Source: Ruminococcus sp. (lineage in GTDB: Bacteria; Bacillota; Clostridia; Oscillospirales; Ruminococcaceae). From it: 64,000 nt of DNA. Positions 24,322 to 33,341 of this stretch are shown piece after piece. Location: positions 1-64,000 of the forward strand of contig JAFQHO010000026.1 in assembly GCA_017397925.1 (NCBI GenBank), in the 5' to 3' direction. Under the pieces are notes generated by a model. It did no database searches, was not told the DNA's origin, and was given only the letters and a program-made list of their open reading frames with translations. Both the position numbers and the translations under genes were made by a program. Within the stretch, counting starts at the first letter, position 1. Each line of letters opens with the position of its first letter.

Positions 24322-24350
24322 TTGCAATTTGGCGCAAAGTATGATATAAT
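24322..24350 (+). promoter_or_regulatory. Promoter upstream of the PHP gene
   Basis: TTGCAA at 24322-24327, a 17-bp spacer, and TATAAT at 24345-24350. It lies about 130 bases before the PHP start codon. Confidence 0.65.
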
Positions 24351-24478
24351 TATATCCATAAATTTTTTTGTAGTGAAAATTATAGAAAAATGTGAATATA
24401 ATTTGTTAGGAATTGCCAAATGCGGAATAATATTTCACAGGCGTCCTTATAATAACCATTATACTCAGGAGGTATATT

Positions 24479-25315
24479 ATGATTTGCGACTTACATTGCC
24501 ATACAAAGCTTTCGGACGGCTCTCTCGGAATTGAAGATATAATTTTGCAGGCTCAGCGTACAGGTGTGGAATGGCTTTCCATTACCGACCACGATACTAT
24601 GGCTTCTTTTTCCCGTGCCGATGTTCTCGGACAGCGTGCAGGTATTAAAATGCTCCACGGCGTTGAGCTTTCTGCCTGGGATAAGGAGAGGGGACGCAAA
24701 GTCCACGTTCTCTGCTACAATCCCCAGAAGCCGGACCGCCTTGAGGGACTTTGCCTTAAATGCTGCGAAATCCGTAAGCAGACTTCAAAGGAAATGATTG
24801 AAAAGGTTATGGAGAAATATCCCATAACTATGGAGAGTATACTTAAGCATACAACATCTTCAAAGAGTATTTTCAAGCAGCATATTATGCGTGCGCTTAT
24901 TGACTACGGCTATGCTCTTGAATTCTACGGCGACCTTGACAGTGAGCTTTTCAATCCAAAAACAGGCTCTTGTTACGTGGAGCGTGAATACCCCGATGTA
25001 AACTTTGTAATCGACCTTATTCACCTTTCGGGAGGTGTGGCTGTCCTTGCCCATCCTGCCCTGTATGACAGCATTGAGCTTTTAGATGAGCTTGCTGAAA
25101 AGGGTAAAATCGACGGCGTTGAAATCGGCCATTATTCCGCGGATGCAGCATATCGCGAAAAGCTGACGGAAATTGCTGATAAATATGACCTTATCCGCAC
25201 AGGCGGCTCTGATTTCCACGGACTTTACAACTCTGTGCCTACACATATAGGCAGCGAAAGCACTGATTATGACCAGATTGAAAGGATACTTAAATTAACA
25301 GCAAAAAAGAAATAG
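24479..25315 (+). CDS. PHP domain metal-dependent phosphoesterase (TrpH/YciV type)
   Basis: 278 aa. It starts with DLHCHTKLSDG, whose His residues bind metal. SITDHDTM, 'MLHGVELSAW', VAVLAHPA and GGSDFHG provide the remaining ligands. An insertion of about 100 residues after the second motif is usual for the group. The family includes 5'-3' exonucleases and nucleotide 3',5'-bisphosphatases; which one applies here is unknown. AGGAGG gives a strong ribosome site. It is followed closely by the DUF218 gene. Confidence 0.87.
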   Translation: MICDLHCHTKLSDGSLGIEDIILQAQRTGVEWLSITDHDTMASFSRADVLGQRAGIKMLHGVELSAWDKERGRKVHVLCYNPQKPDRLEGLCLKCCEIRKQTSKEMIEKVMEKYPITMESILKHTTSSKSIFKQHIMRALIDYGYALEFYGDLDSELFNPKTGSCYVEREYPDVNFVIDLIHLSGGVAVLAHPALYDSIELLDELAEKGKIDGVEIGHYSADAAYREKLTEIADKYDLIRTGGSDFHGLYNSVPTHIGSESTDYDQIERILKLTAKKK

Positions 25316-25323
25316 GATAGGAT

Positions 25324-26103
25324 ATGAAATTGGCAGCAGAGATTTTAATCAGAATAATAGCGGCAATATTACTAATTATGGCGGCAATTCACTTTATGAC
25401 ACCGATGTTTTCGGCTATAGTGAATGTGGGGAATATCACAGGGGTAGCAGCTTCTGTTATACTCCTGTTTATGGTGGTATTCCGCCGCACTTTTGCAGAA
25501 ATGTTCAGCCGTATGTGGGAGCATACAGGGGGCAGGATATTTCTTTCTGCTGCAGGAGGACTTGTTGGTATATTCCTTATATCAGCGCTTGTTATAAGCG
25601 GATTTATGATAAGAGCGATGAACGATAAGCCCGATAATAAGCAAACAACTGTTATTGTTCTCGGCTGTAAGATTAACGGCGCAACTCCAAGCCGTATGCT
25701 TAAATGCAGACTTGACACAGCATACGAATGTCTTTCGGAGCATAGCGATTTAAATGTTATTGTGTCCGGGGGACAGGGCAGCGACGAGGTCACAAGCGAA
25801 GCCGATGTAATGCGGAAATATCTTATTAATAAGGGTATAGCTGAAAACCGCATATTTATAGAGGATAAATCCACCAGCACCGAAGAAAATCTCCGCTTTT
25901 CAAAGGAAATAATCGAAAAAGAGGGGATGTGTGAAGATATTACTATAGTCACCGACGGTTTTCATCAGCTGCGCGCTGATATATTTGCAAAGCGTGAAGG
26001 GCTGAATTCCTGCAATATATCAGCGAAAACCGAGGGCTGGCTTCTGCCCACATACTGGATAAGAGAATGGTATGGTGTTCTGCATTGTCTTGTATTCAAA
26101 TAA
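25324..26103 (+). CDS. DUF218 (ElyC/SanA/YdcF-like) membrane protein
   Basis: 259 aa. Three membrane helices (about 5-25, 30-52 and 68-92) precede the DUF218 domain: 'VIVLGCKINGATPSRMLKCRLDTAYE', 'IVSGGQGSDEVTSEADVMRKYL', 'IFIEDKSTSTEENLRFSK' and a final 'VTDGFHQLRA'. Relatives act in envelope and polysaccharide metabolism in ways not well defined. It starts eight bases after the PHP gene. Confidence 0.85.
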   Translation: MKLAAEILIRIIAAILLIMAAIHFMTPMFSAIVNVGNITGVAASVILLFMVVFRRTFAEMFSRMWEHTGGRIFLSAAGGLVGIFLISALVISGFMIRAMNDKPDNKQTTVIVLGCKINGATPSRMLKCRLDTAYECLSEHSDLNVIVSGGQGSDEVTSEADVMRKYLINKGIAENRIFIEDKSTSTEENLRFSKEIIEKEGMCEDITIVTDGFHQLRADIFAKREGLNSCNISAKTEGWLLPTYWIREWYGVLHCLVFK

Positions 26104-26122
26104 CATTGGGAATTTCTATTGC

Positions 26123-26146
26123 AATGCAGAGGGCAACCTCTGCATT
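26123..26146 (+). terminator. Hairpin between the DUF218 and protease genes
   Basis: A 10-bp perfect stem (AATGCAGAGG/CCTCTGCATT) encloses a GCAA tetraloop. Only 'att tat' follows, so it may be a weak terminator or an mRNA-stabilising stem before the protease ribosome site. Confidence 0.5.
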
Positions 26147-26168
26147 ATTTATAAATGGAGGGATAATT

Positions 26169-28301
26169 ATGAAAAAATCAAAAATTGCCGCTGTTACGGC
26201 TTTTGCGGTGCTGTTTTCCGCAATGCCCATGCATTCATCGGCGGCTATGGTGAAATATAACGCAGAATCGGGTGTGAAAGAAGCTTCTGTAAGCTCAGTT
26301 TCGCTGTCTGCACCTAAATTTGATATTGCAGAGTCACTGAAAAACGGTGAGCTTGTACTATCCCCTGACAGCGGATTTGTTGGAGATGCTGTCACATTGA
26401 AAAGGGAGGGAGAGATACTTCCCGAAAGCTTTGATTTGCGTGATAGTGACAGTATGACTTCTGTTAAGGACCAGGGAAGTCACGGTACTTGTTGGGCGCA
26501 TTCTGCGGTGGCGTCTGCTGAATCACAGGTGAAAAAGTATATCCCCGATATTGATTTATCTGAGCTGCACACCTCATATTATGCCTATTACGGCGATGAA
26601 CAGATACCAATAGACGGTGATACAAAGGAAATCCTTGGAATGGGCGGTATTTGTCACGTTGCGGCTAATCTGTGGTCGCAGTGGATAGGCCCTGTAAATG
26701 AAAATCGTCTGCCATATGATAATCTTGATTTTTTTGATGATGAACAGGCTGTTGATGAACTGAAATATCAGAGTGACTATCATCTGAAAAACGCATATAT
26801 GTTCGACTACAATAAAGAAAGGTCGGATTTTGATAATGTTAATCAACTTATAAAGGAATTCGTCTATGGAGGACAGGCTGTTGCTATTTCTTTTCAGTCG
26901 GCAGATGAGAAATATTACAGCGAATTATACAACTCAACAAGAAGCGTAAGAAAACCGAAATATGCAAACCATTCTGTTGCTATTGCAGGCTGGGACGATA
27001 ATTTCCCCAAGGAGCATTTTAAAGTTCCCGCTGAAAATGACGGTGCGTGGCTTATAAAAAACAGCTGGGGCGCTGATGCTTTTGAGGATGGCTATATGTG
27101 GATTTCCTACGAGGATCGCTCCCTCTGTGAGTTTGCAGTGTTTGAAATTGACAGCAACGAGGACTATACATATAACTACCATCACGATACCTTCGTGCCG
27201 ATACAGTCCCTGTCAGCTTCGGAAAATATGAATGCACCTTCTTATATGGCTAACATTTTTACCGCAGATAAGGATATGCAGATTGAGGCGGTTTCCGTTC
27301 ATATTCCTTGCTCTGCTACGGAATATGAAATAACAGTATACAATAATGTTGCAGATGAAACAAATCCTGTATCAGGACAGGCCTCCGCAGTAACAAAGGG
27401 CGTTGTTGATGTATCCGGAACTGTTACACTTGAACTTGATAAGGCTGTTATTGTCGGGGCAGGGGAACGCTATTCTGTTGTTATGAAGCTGTATTGCCAA
27501 AATTCATCTTTTGTTATTCCGATTGAGTCGGCTTTGTATCTCACCCCCTGGGATAACAGCGAAACTATCAGTCTTGGAACATTTACAGACCTTGAATGCA
27601 TAAAAGCCAATACAGGGGCAAACGAAAGCTTTTACAGCTCTGACGGAAAAAAGTGGTCTGATGTGGCTGCTGATGACCTTACATACAATGAGGAAGAAAA
27701 AAAAGCGGTACTGAAACAGCTTAAAGATGAAATGTTTGATGATATCTACCCCGAGGAAACAGACCTTCTTGAAGAAGCGGAAATGCTTTACGGCATATAT
27801 GAGGAGCTTTTCAACAACGGTGATTTATCCATAGCTATAGGTAATATCCCTCTGAAAGTGCTGGGAAATCCTGTAAATACCATAGATTTCAGCCATATGT
27901 CGGGATTTGTTCCCAATGGTGAATTTGCTGAGCTTAAATCGGAAACAGGCGGAAAAGTGTTCTATTCCGTCAACGGCGGCGAATATACTGAATATACCTC
28001 TCCCATTGAAATTGATGGGTACAGATATATAAAAGCTACCGTAGATTTTGAGAATTACAGCGAAAGAGCATACATCGGGGCGGATTTTGAAATTGAAAAG
28101 GGCGATGTAAACGCTAATGGCTCCGTTGATTCAGCTGACGCAAGTTTGGTGCTGTCACACTATGCTGATGTATCCACCGGAGGCGGCGGAATTCTAAAAA
28201 AAGCAATTTATGATTATAGTGATATAAATGGTGACAGTACTGTTGACTCATCTGATGCCAGTCTTATTCTGGAGATATATGCTGAGAGATCGACAAAATG
28301 A
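26169..28301 (+). CDS. Secreted papain-like (C1) cysteine protease with C-terminal dockerin
   Basis: 710 aa. A signal peptide (about 1-25) and a prodomain-like stretch come first. The C1 peptidase domain has 'LRDSDSMTSVKDQGSHGTCWAHSA' with catalytic Cys108, then 'YANHSVAIAGWDD' with the catalytic His and 'WLIKNSWGADAFEDGYMWI' with the Asn. A beta-rich domain (about 330-480) resembles the lectin-like module found after C1 domains in clostridia. A Chitobiase/FN3-like segment (GKVFYSVNGGEYTEYTSP) precedes a dockerin (about 644-710) with two calcium loops, DVNANGSVDSAD and DINGDSTVDSSD. Dockerin proteases occur in ruminococcal cellulosomes; substrates are unknown. ATG 26169 with GGAGGG upstream is the start. 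Confidence 0.92.
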   Translation: MKKSKIAAVTAFAVLFSAMPMHSSAAMVKYNAESGVKEASVSSVSLSAPKFDIAESLKNGELVLSPDSGFVGDAVTLKREGEILPESFDLRDSDSMTSVKDQGSHGTCWAHSAVASAESQVKKYIPDIDLSELHTSYYAYYGDEQIPIDGDTKEILGMGGICHVAANLWSQWIGPVNENRLPYDNLDFFDDEQAVDELKYQSDYHLKNAYMFDYNKERSDFDNVNQLIKEFVYGGQAVAISFQSADEKYYSELYNSTRSVRKPKYANHSVAIAGWDDNFPKEHFKVPAENDGAWLIKNSWGADAFEDGYMWISYEDRSLCEFAVFEIDSNEDYTYNYHHDTFVPIQSLSASENMNAPSYMANIFTADKDMQIEAVSVHIPCSATEYEITVYNNVADETNPVSGQASAVTKGVVDVSGTVTLELDKAVIVGAGERYSVVMKLYCQNSSFVIPIESALYLTPWDNSETISLGTFTDLECIKANTGANESFYSSDGKKWSDVAADDLTYNEEEKKAVLKQLKDEMFDDIYPEETDLLEEAEMLYGIYEELFNNGDLSIAIGNIPLKVLGNPVNTIDFSHMSGFVPNGEFAELKSETGGKVFYSVNGGEYTEYTSPIEIDGYRYIKATVDFENYSERAYIGADFEIEKGDVNANGSVDSADASLVLSHYADVSTGGGGILKKAIYDYSDINGDSTVDSSDASLILEIYAERSTK

Positions 28302-28504
28302 CCAAATACAGACCATAACTGACGGAAAATCTTCGTTGTGTTGGTTAAATAGTATAAAAGAAATATAGCCTGTTTGAGAAATAAGGTACAAAAAGTATGT
28401 TACCGTTTTGTAATAATTGGAAAAAGAATATGTGAAAATGTACAAAAAAACTATGTTGAAAATGTACAGAGTGTTCAAAAAATATTAAAGAACGCTACAA
28501 AGGA

Positions 28505-28533
28505 TTGACTTTGAAGCGAAAATAGGGTATATT
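28505..28533 (+). promoter_or_regulatory. Promoter of the sugar ABC importer
   Basis: TTGACT at 28505-28510, a 17-bp spacer, and TATATT at 28528-28533. Transcription would start near 28540, leaving a leader of about 220 bases in the 458-base gap (28302-28759) before the binding-protein gene. The first 200 bases of that gap show nothing I can name. Confidence 0.75.
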
Positions 28534-28550
28534 TGAATTACAGCAAGGGC

Positions 28551-28734
28551 AGAGTAACCCTATTAGGTAAAGGGATGTATGCTCTTACATTACATTGACT
28601 TTATAAAAGTCTTGTAAACAACGGCGGAAAAAATCAAAGCAGACGTCTTATGCGAGGACAATCGCTGAGGATAAGCAAATGATTGAAGTATGCCGCACAC
28701 ATTTATTTACAGATTATACTCATAGTGAGTATAA
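28551..28734 (+). promoter_or_regulatory. Structured leader and 9-bp dyad before the ABC binding protein
   Basis: Within the leader, AGAG/CTCT (28551-28554, 28582-28585) encloses CCCT/AGGG (28558-28561, 28571-28574). GACTT/AAGTC pairs at 28597-28611. TTATACTCA-TAG-TGAGTATAA forms a perfect dyad at 28714-28734, ending 13 bases before the AAGGAGG site. The dyad could be a repressor operator or a stem that affects translation. No terminator is visible, so I do not call a riboswitch. Confidence 0.45.
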
Positions 28735-28759
28735 CACATAATTAAGGAGGAAATAACCA

Positions 28760-30235
28760 ATGAACACACTTAAGAGAACATTAGCATTAGTTGCTACTCT
28801 TGCAATGGCTGCTACAGCATTTGCAAGCTGCGGACCTAAGGAAGACGAGAAGGAGCCTACATCTACACCTGAGGCTACAGAGGCTGCTACAGAAGCTCCC
28901 GATGAGAGCGATCCTGGCGAAGAGCCCCCTGTAGAGAATGCTGGCGCTATCGACGCTTCAGTAGGCGTTGGCGGCGACACATTCACAGTTGCAGCTTGGG
29001 ACACAAACGACGTTCCTTACCTCATTGCTCAGTGGAAGGGCCTTGAGTTCGACGGTATCGCTGATAAGCTCGTAGACGGCGGCGTTGAAGGCGTTGACTT
29101 CATCTGCTTCGGCTGCGGCGGTGGTGAGGCTTCTGAGCGTTACGACCAGCTCTTCAACGACGGTGGTGACCTCGACGTTTACTTCTGCGAGGCTGACTGG
29201 GCACTCAAGTACATCAACGACGATACTAAGACACTTGCTCTTGATAAGCTCGGTCTTACAGACGCTGATTTCCCCAACATCCACAGCTACACAGACGAAA
29301 TCGGTAAGGACGGCAACGGCGTTCGTAAGGGTATTTCTTGGCAGGCAGCTGCAGGTGGTTACGGCTACAATGCAAGACTTGCTGAAGAGTACCTCGGCGT
29401 TAAGACACCTGAAGAGATGCAGGCTAAGGTTGCTGACTGGGATAAGTTCGTAGCTACAGCTCAGGAAGTTTCTACAGCTTCTAACGGCGGTTGTGCTATC
29501 GCTGACTCACTCGGCGGTCTCTGGCAGGCATATGCTTGCGGACGTACAACTCCTTGGGTAGTTGACAACGCTCTCCAGATCGACGATTTCTGCAAGGATT
29601 ACGCTGACACAGCTAAGGCTCTTTGGGACTGCGGCGGTGTTACAAAGAACAGCCAGTGGGCTTCCGATGGTTCTTGGACAGCTGCTGGTACAACAGGTGC
29701 ATGTATGGGTTACTTCGCTTCAACTTGGGGCTTCGGTGGATTCTTCCTCGACGCTGCAGGCGGTGAAGGCGGTCCTGAGTACGGTAACTGGAACCTCGTT
29801 CAGGGACCCACACCTTTCTACTGGGGCGGTACTTGGATCGTTGTTAACCCTGCTACAGACAACGGTGAAGAGGCTCGTGATTTCATCATCTCTGCTACTT
29901 CTGACGAAGCTCAGATGTCTGAGTACGCTACAAAGAAGCCTGAGTATGTAAACAACACAGCTGTTATGGATAGCCTTATCAGCGCTAACACAGTATTCAA
30001 TCCTGTTATCTCCGGTAACTTCAAGGATGGTCAGAACTACTTCGCAGTTCTCGCTGACAACGCTAAGACAATTGACTTCAAGGGTCTTATCACATCTTAT
30101 GACTCAACAATCAAGGGTGCATTCCAGGATGCAGTTAAGACAGAGTACCTTGAGGGCGGCAAGTCTTACGAGGATACAATCGAAACATTCAAGGATAAGG
30201 TTGCTGAGTCCATCACAACTATTGACGTTGAATAA
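28760..30235 (+). CDS. Sugar ABC transporter substrate-binding lipoprotein
   Basis: 491 aa. The lipoprotein signal ends at FASCGPK (Cys24). A Glu/Thr/Pro linker comes next, followed by a family 1-type extracellular binding-protein fold: 'DVYFCEADWALKYIND', 'GKDGNGVRKGISWQAAAGGYGYNARLAEEYLG', and 'GPTPFYWGGTWIVVNPATDNGEEARDFI'. Two permeases follow. Codon use is strongly biased to GCT, CTC, AAG and GGC, so this is one of the most highly expressed genes here. The sugar is unknown. No ATPase gene is in the operon, so a shared MsmK/MalK-type ATPase elsewhere is likely. Confidence 0.92.
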   Translation: MNTLKRTLALVATLAMAATAFASCGPKEDEKEPTSTPEATEAATEAPDESDPGEEPPVENAGAIDASVGVGGDTFTVAAWDTNDVPYLIAQWKGLEFDGIADKLVDGGVEGVDFICFGCGGGEASERYDQLFNDGGDLDVYFCEADWALKYINDDTKTLALDKLGLTDADFPNIHSYTDEIGKDGNGVRKGISWQAAAGGYGYNARLAEEYLGVKTPEEMQAKVADWDKFVATAQEVSTASNGGCAIADSLGGLWQAYACGRTTPWVVDNALQIDDFCKDYADTAKALWDCGGVTKNSQWASDGSWTAAGTTGACMGYFASTWGFGGFFLDAAGGEGGPEYGNWNLVQGPTPFYWGGTWIVVNPATDNGEEARDFIISATSDEAQMSEYATKKPEYVNNTAVMDSLISANTVFNPVISGNFKDGQNYFAVLADNAKTIDFKGLITSYDSTIKGAFQDAVKTEYLEGGKSYEDTIETFKDKVAESITTIDVE

Positions 30236-30277
30236 TTTCTGTGACTGAATTGTCTAACAACTAAATAACATATATAC

Positions 30278-30306
30278 CCTACGGAATACCTTGTGTATTC
30301 CGTAGG
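30278..30306 (+). promoter_or_regulatory. Intergenic hairpin between binding protein and permease genes
   Basis: A perfect 12-bp stem (CCTACGGAATAC/GTATTCCGTAGG) encloses CTTGT. It is not followed by a T-run, so it is more likely an mRNA-stabilising or partial stop element that keeps binding-protein mRNA above permease mRNA, as in malE-malF. Confidence 0.6.
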
Positions 30307-30352
30307 TGTGTATTTGTCTATAGTTAAAAAATATTCCGAGAGGGTGTGTGTT

Positions 30353-31405
30353 ATGGCATCAGCTGCACAGAGACGTATTAAATCAATCAGCTATGCAAAA
30401 TACGGCTACTTATTTATTCTGCCGTTTTTTATTGTTTATTTCTTTTTCCAGTTATATCCTCTGATTAACACCTTTATCGTAAGTTTCCACGGCAACGGCC
30501 CCGATGTTGAGAAGCTCGTAGGCTTTGAAAACTACAGAGTAATTCTCTTCGGTGGTAACCGTCGTGAATCCGTTATCAGCAAGGCTTTCTTTGAGGGACT
30601 TTCACATACATTTATCCTTTGGATAGGTAACTTCGTTCCACAGATTGCACTTTCACTTTCACTTGCTGTATGGTTTACAGAGGCTAACCTTAAGATTCCC
30701 GGAAAGGGCTTCTTCAAGATTGTTATGTATCTTCCTAACATCATTACAGCTGCATCAGTAGCTGTACTCTTCCTTCAGCTTTGCGGTGAGTCTGAGTCAA
30801 ACCCCGGATTCCTCAATATGCTTCTCAGTAAAATGGGAATTGTTGACTATAATCCTGATTCCAAGCTCTACGATCCAATTCTCTTTGTTGAAGGTATCTG
30901 GCAGTCAAGATTTGTTGTTATGTTCATTCAGACCTGGATGTGGTTTGGTAACACAATGATTATGCTTATGTCAGGTATTCAGGGTATTAACCCTTCACTT
31001 TTCGAGGCTGCAAGCATCGACGGTGCAAGCTCAGGACAGGTATTCACAAAGATTACTCTTCCCCTCCTTTCACCTATTATGGCTTACACACTCGTAACAT
31101 CAATGATCGGTGGTCTTCAGATGTTCGATATTCCGTTCCTCTACAGTGAGACACAGAATCCCGACGACGATCTCCGTACCGTTGCTGTTCTTATTTATCA
31201 GTATTTCCACGCTCAGCAGGATGAGAATAAGATGGGCTATGCTGGTGCTGCATCAGTTCTTCTGTTCTTCATTACTCTTGTTCTCGGTCTTATTGCATTC
31301 TATATCACAAGAGATAAGGATGAAATTGCCAAGAAGAAGCAGAGAAAGAAGATTGCTAAGCAGTTAAAGCAGGAAAATAAACAGTTCGGAGGTTTTTCAA
31401 TATGA
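30353..31405 (+). CDS. Sugar ABC transporter permease, MalF/UgpA type
   Basis: 350 aa, six membrane helices. The cytoplasmic EAA loop, 'FEAASIDGASSGQVFTKITLPLLSPIM', contacts the ATPase. The tail is a very basic Lys-rich stretch (about 325-342). ATG 30353, preceded by GAGGGTG, is chosen over an in-frame ATG at 30293 that lies inside the intergenic hairpin. It overlaps the second permease by four bases. Confidence 0.93.
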   Translation: MASAAQRRIKSISYAKYGYLFILPFFIVYFFFQLYPLINTFIVSFHGNGPDVEKLVGFENYRVILFGGNRRESVISKAFFEGLSHTFILWIGNFVPQIALSLSLAVWFTEANLKIPGKGFFKIVMYLPNIITAASVAVLFLQLCGESESNPGFLNMLLSKMGIVDYNPDSKLYDPILFVEGIWQSRFVVMFIQTWMWFGNTMIMLMSGIQGINPSLFEAASIDGASSGQVFTKITLPLLSPIMAYTLVTSMIGGLQMFDIPFLYSETQNPDDDLRTVAVLIYQYFHAQQDENKMGYAGAASVLLFFITLVLGLIAFYITRDKDEIAKKKQRKKIAKQLKQENKQFGGFSI

Positions 31406-32298
31406 GTAAAATGAAATCAACATATGGGGAACCAAAGAGCAATTATTCTGCTAAGGTAAGACTTAAGTCTACAATCCTTTTTATTTGGTTTGTAATTCTT
31501 ACAATTATTTGTCTTTTACCTATCTATATTCTTGTAATCAATGCTACAAGACCACACAGCGATATTGCTATCGAACTCAGTTTTTTACCGGGTGATTATC
31601 TTTTCAAGAACTTGGAAACATTAAGTACTCACCCTACCCTTAAGATGGCATACAGTGCTTTCCACGGTTACAAGAACAGCTTGATTATCACTGTATTCTC
31701 AACATTCCTTACTGTATTCTTCTCAGCTATGACAGCATACGGTATTCACGTATACGATTTCAAGCTCAAAGATGTTTCTTATACAGTAATTCTTCTTGTA
31801 ATGATGGTACCTATGCAGGTAACATCCGCAGGTTTCGTATCATTTATGGCTGACCTCAACCTTACAAATACATATATTCCTCTTATTCTTCCCGCAATTG
31901 CAGCTCCCACTGTAGTATACTTCATGCGTTCTTATATGAAGTCATCATTCCCGCTGGAAATCGTAGAGGCTGCACGTATTGATGGTTGTAACGAGTTCAG
32001 AACATTTGTTTCAATTGCTATTCCTATGATGAAGCCCGCTATTGCTGTTCAGGCAATCTTTGCTTTCATTGCAAGCTGGAACAACTTCTATACACCTAAC
32101 ATGATTCTCATCAGTGTTAAGCTGAAGCAGAAGACACTTCCTATGATGGTTGCTGGTATTCAGGCAGCTGATAAGGTTAACGATTTCGGTGCAATCTATG
32201 TTGCTCTTGCACTTGCTATCGTTCCTATCATCATTGCTTATGTATTCCTTTCAAGATTCATCATTGCTGGTGTTGCACTCGGTGGTGTAAAGGAATAA
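31402..32298 (+). CDS. Sugar ABC transporter permease, MalG/UgpE type
   Basis: 298 aa, six membrane helices. The EAA loop is 'LEIVEAARIDGCNEFRTFVSIAIPMMKPAI', and the C-terminus matches MalG-type permeases (FIIAGVALGGVKE). It pairs with the preceding permease to form the channel for the binding protein's sugar. CGGAGG precedes the start inside the previous gene, so the two are coupled. Confidence 0.94.
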   Translation: MSKMKSTYGEPKSNYSAKVRLKSTILFIWFVILTIICLLPIYILVINATRPHSDIAIELSFLPGDYLFKNLETLSTHPTLKMAYSAFHGYKNSLIITVFSTFLTVFFSAMTAYGIHVYDFKLKDVSYTVILLVMMVPMQVTSAGFVSFMADLNLTNTYIPLILPAIAAPTVVYFMRSYMKSSFPLEIVEAARIDGCNEFRTFVSIAIPMMKPAIAVQAIFAFIASWNNFYTPNMILISVKLKQKTLPMMVAGIQAADKVNDFGAIYVALALAIVPIIIAYVFLSRFIIAGVALGGVKE

Positions 32299-32313
32299 TT
32301 TCCGAATATTTTC

Positions 32314-32344
32314 AAAACGTCCTTGTTCGCAAGGGCGTTTTTTT
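32314..32344 (+). terminator. Intrinsic terminator of the ABC importer operon
   Basis: A 12-bp stem, 32314-32325 with 32330-32341 (one T-G pair), has a stable TTCG tetraloop and a T-run to 32344. Confidence 0.92.
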
Positions 32345-32371
32345 ATTGCCGAATTTTTTTTTGCATTTTTT

Positions 32372-32401
32372 GTCATATTCTTCATTACACCTGCATATCA
32401 T
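32372..32401 (+). promoter_or_regulatory. Sigma-E-like promoter of spoIIIA
   Basis: GTCATATT (32372-32379) and CATATCAT (32394-32401) are separated by 14 bases. The -35 agrees fully with the Bacillus sigma-E consensus KMATATT and the -10 agrees at six of eight positions with CATACAMT. In Bacillus spoIIIA is a mother-cell sigma-E operon. No housekeeping promoter is evident here. Confidence 0.6.
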
Positions 32402-32423
32402 ATTATTGAAAGGAGTGTATTGA

Positions 32424-33341
32424 ATGTCTGAACGTACAAGCTGGGAGGTAATAAGTGAATATCTCCCTGATAAAATCCGTATACCATTTATGTCGGTAAA
32501 ATACAGTGAAAGAGAATACATAACGGAGCTGCGTCTGAATTCGGGCAGGGCAGCAGCACTGATTTTTCCCGATAAGGTAATGTATCTCACAAACTGCGGA
32601 ATTACTGCAAATCCTAACAATACCGCTATTGTAACCGTTCTCCCCGGCGATATTGACGCTGTAATGGCATCACTTTCTCATTTTTCCATTCACAGCTGCA
32701 CAAATCAGCTGAGAGAGGGGGTATTTGTACTCCGCGGCGGTGTACGCGTAGGATTGTCGGGGCGGTATGGCACTGACGGGCAGCTGACGGATATAACGGG
32801 ATTGAATTTCCGTATCTCCAGAAATATTATAGGCTGCGGCGAGGAGGTTTATTCTCTTATGCTGGAAAATAACTGCGGAATTGTAATATGCGGCGGTGTT
32901 AATTCGGGGAAAACAACGATTTTACGTGATTTATGCAGATTGACAGGCAATTGCTCAAAAGTAACTCTTGTGGACGAGCGCAATGAAATCGCCTTTACTG
33001 ACGGTGGAGTAATCCGTAATGATGTGGGAGTTCTTACAAATGTGCTTACAGGCTGTACACGAGCAAAGGGCATTATATCCGCAGTCCGCACACTTTCTCC
33101 CGACTACATCTTCTGCGATGAAATCTCCACAGAGGAGGATTCTGCGGCTATTTTAAGCAGTATCGGCTGCGGAGTAAAATTCTGTGCAACAGTACACGGC
33201 GGAAATTATCGTGAGATGTGCAGCCGCCCTGTTATGCGGCAGCTGCTTAAAAAGGGAGTTTTTAGCCACGCTGTAATATTAAAAGGCGGACAGGATATCG
33301 GCAAAATAAAGGAAATCAGGAGGCTTAAAGATGATTTTTAG
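32424..33341 (+). CDS. spoIIIAA: Stage III sporulation protein AA
   Basis: 305 aa, secretion-type AAA+ ATPase. The Walker A motif GGVNSGKTT lies at 157-165, 'VTLVDERNEIAF' and 'DYIFCDEIST' (Walker B) follow, and FCATVHGG comes later. SpoIIIAA powers or assembles the channel (feeding tube) between mother cell and forespore. AAGGAG is eight bases before the start. The eight spoIIIA genes follow without gaps of note. Confidence 0.96.
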   Translation: MSERTSWEVISEYLPDKIRIPFMSVKYSEREYITELRLNSGRAAALIFPDKVMYLTNCGITANPNNTAIVTVLPGDIDAVMASLSHFSIHSCTNQLREGVFVLRGGVRVGLSGRYGTDGQLTDITGLNFRISRNIIGCGEEVYSLMLENNCGIVICGGVNSGKTTILRDLCRLTGNCSKVTLVDERNEIAFTDGGVIRNDVGVLTNVLTGCTRAKGIISAVRTLSPDYIFCDEISTEEDSAAILSSIGCGVKFCATVHGGNYREMCSRPVMRQLLKKGVFSHAVILKGGQDIGKIKEIRRLKDDF

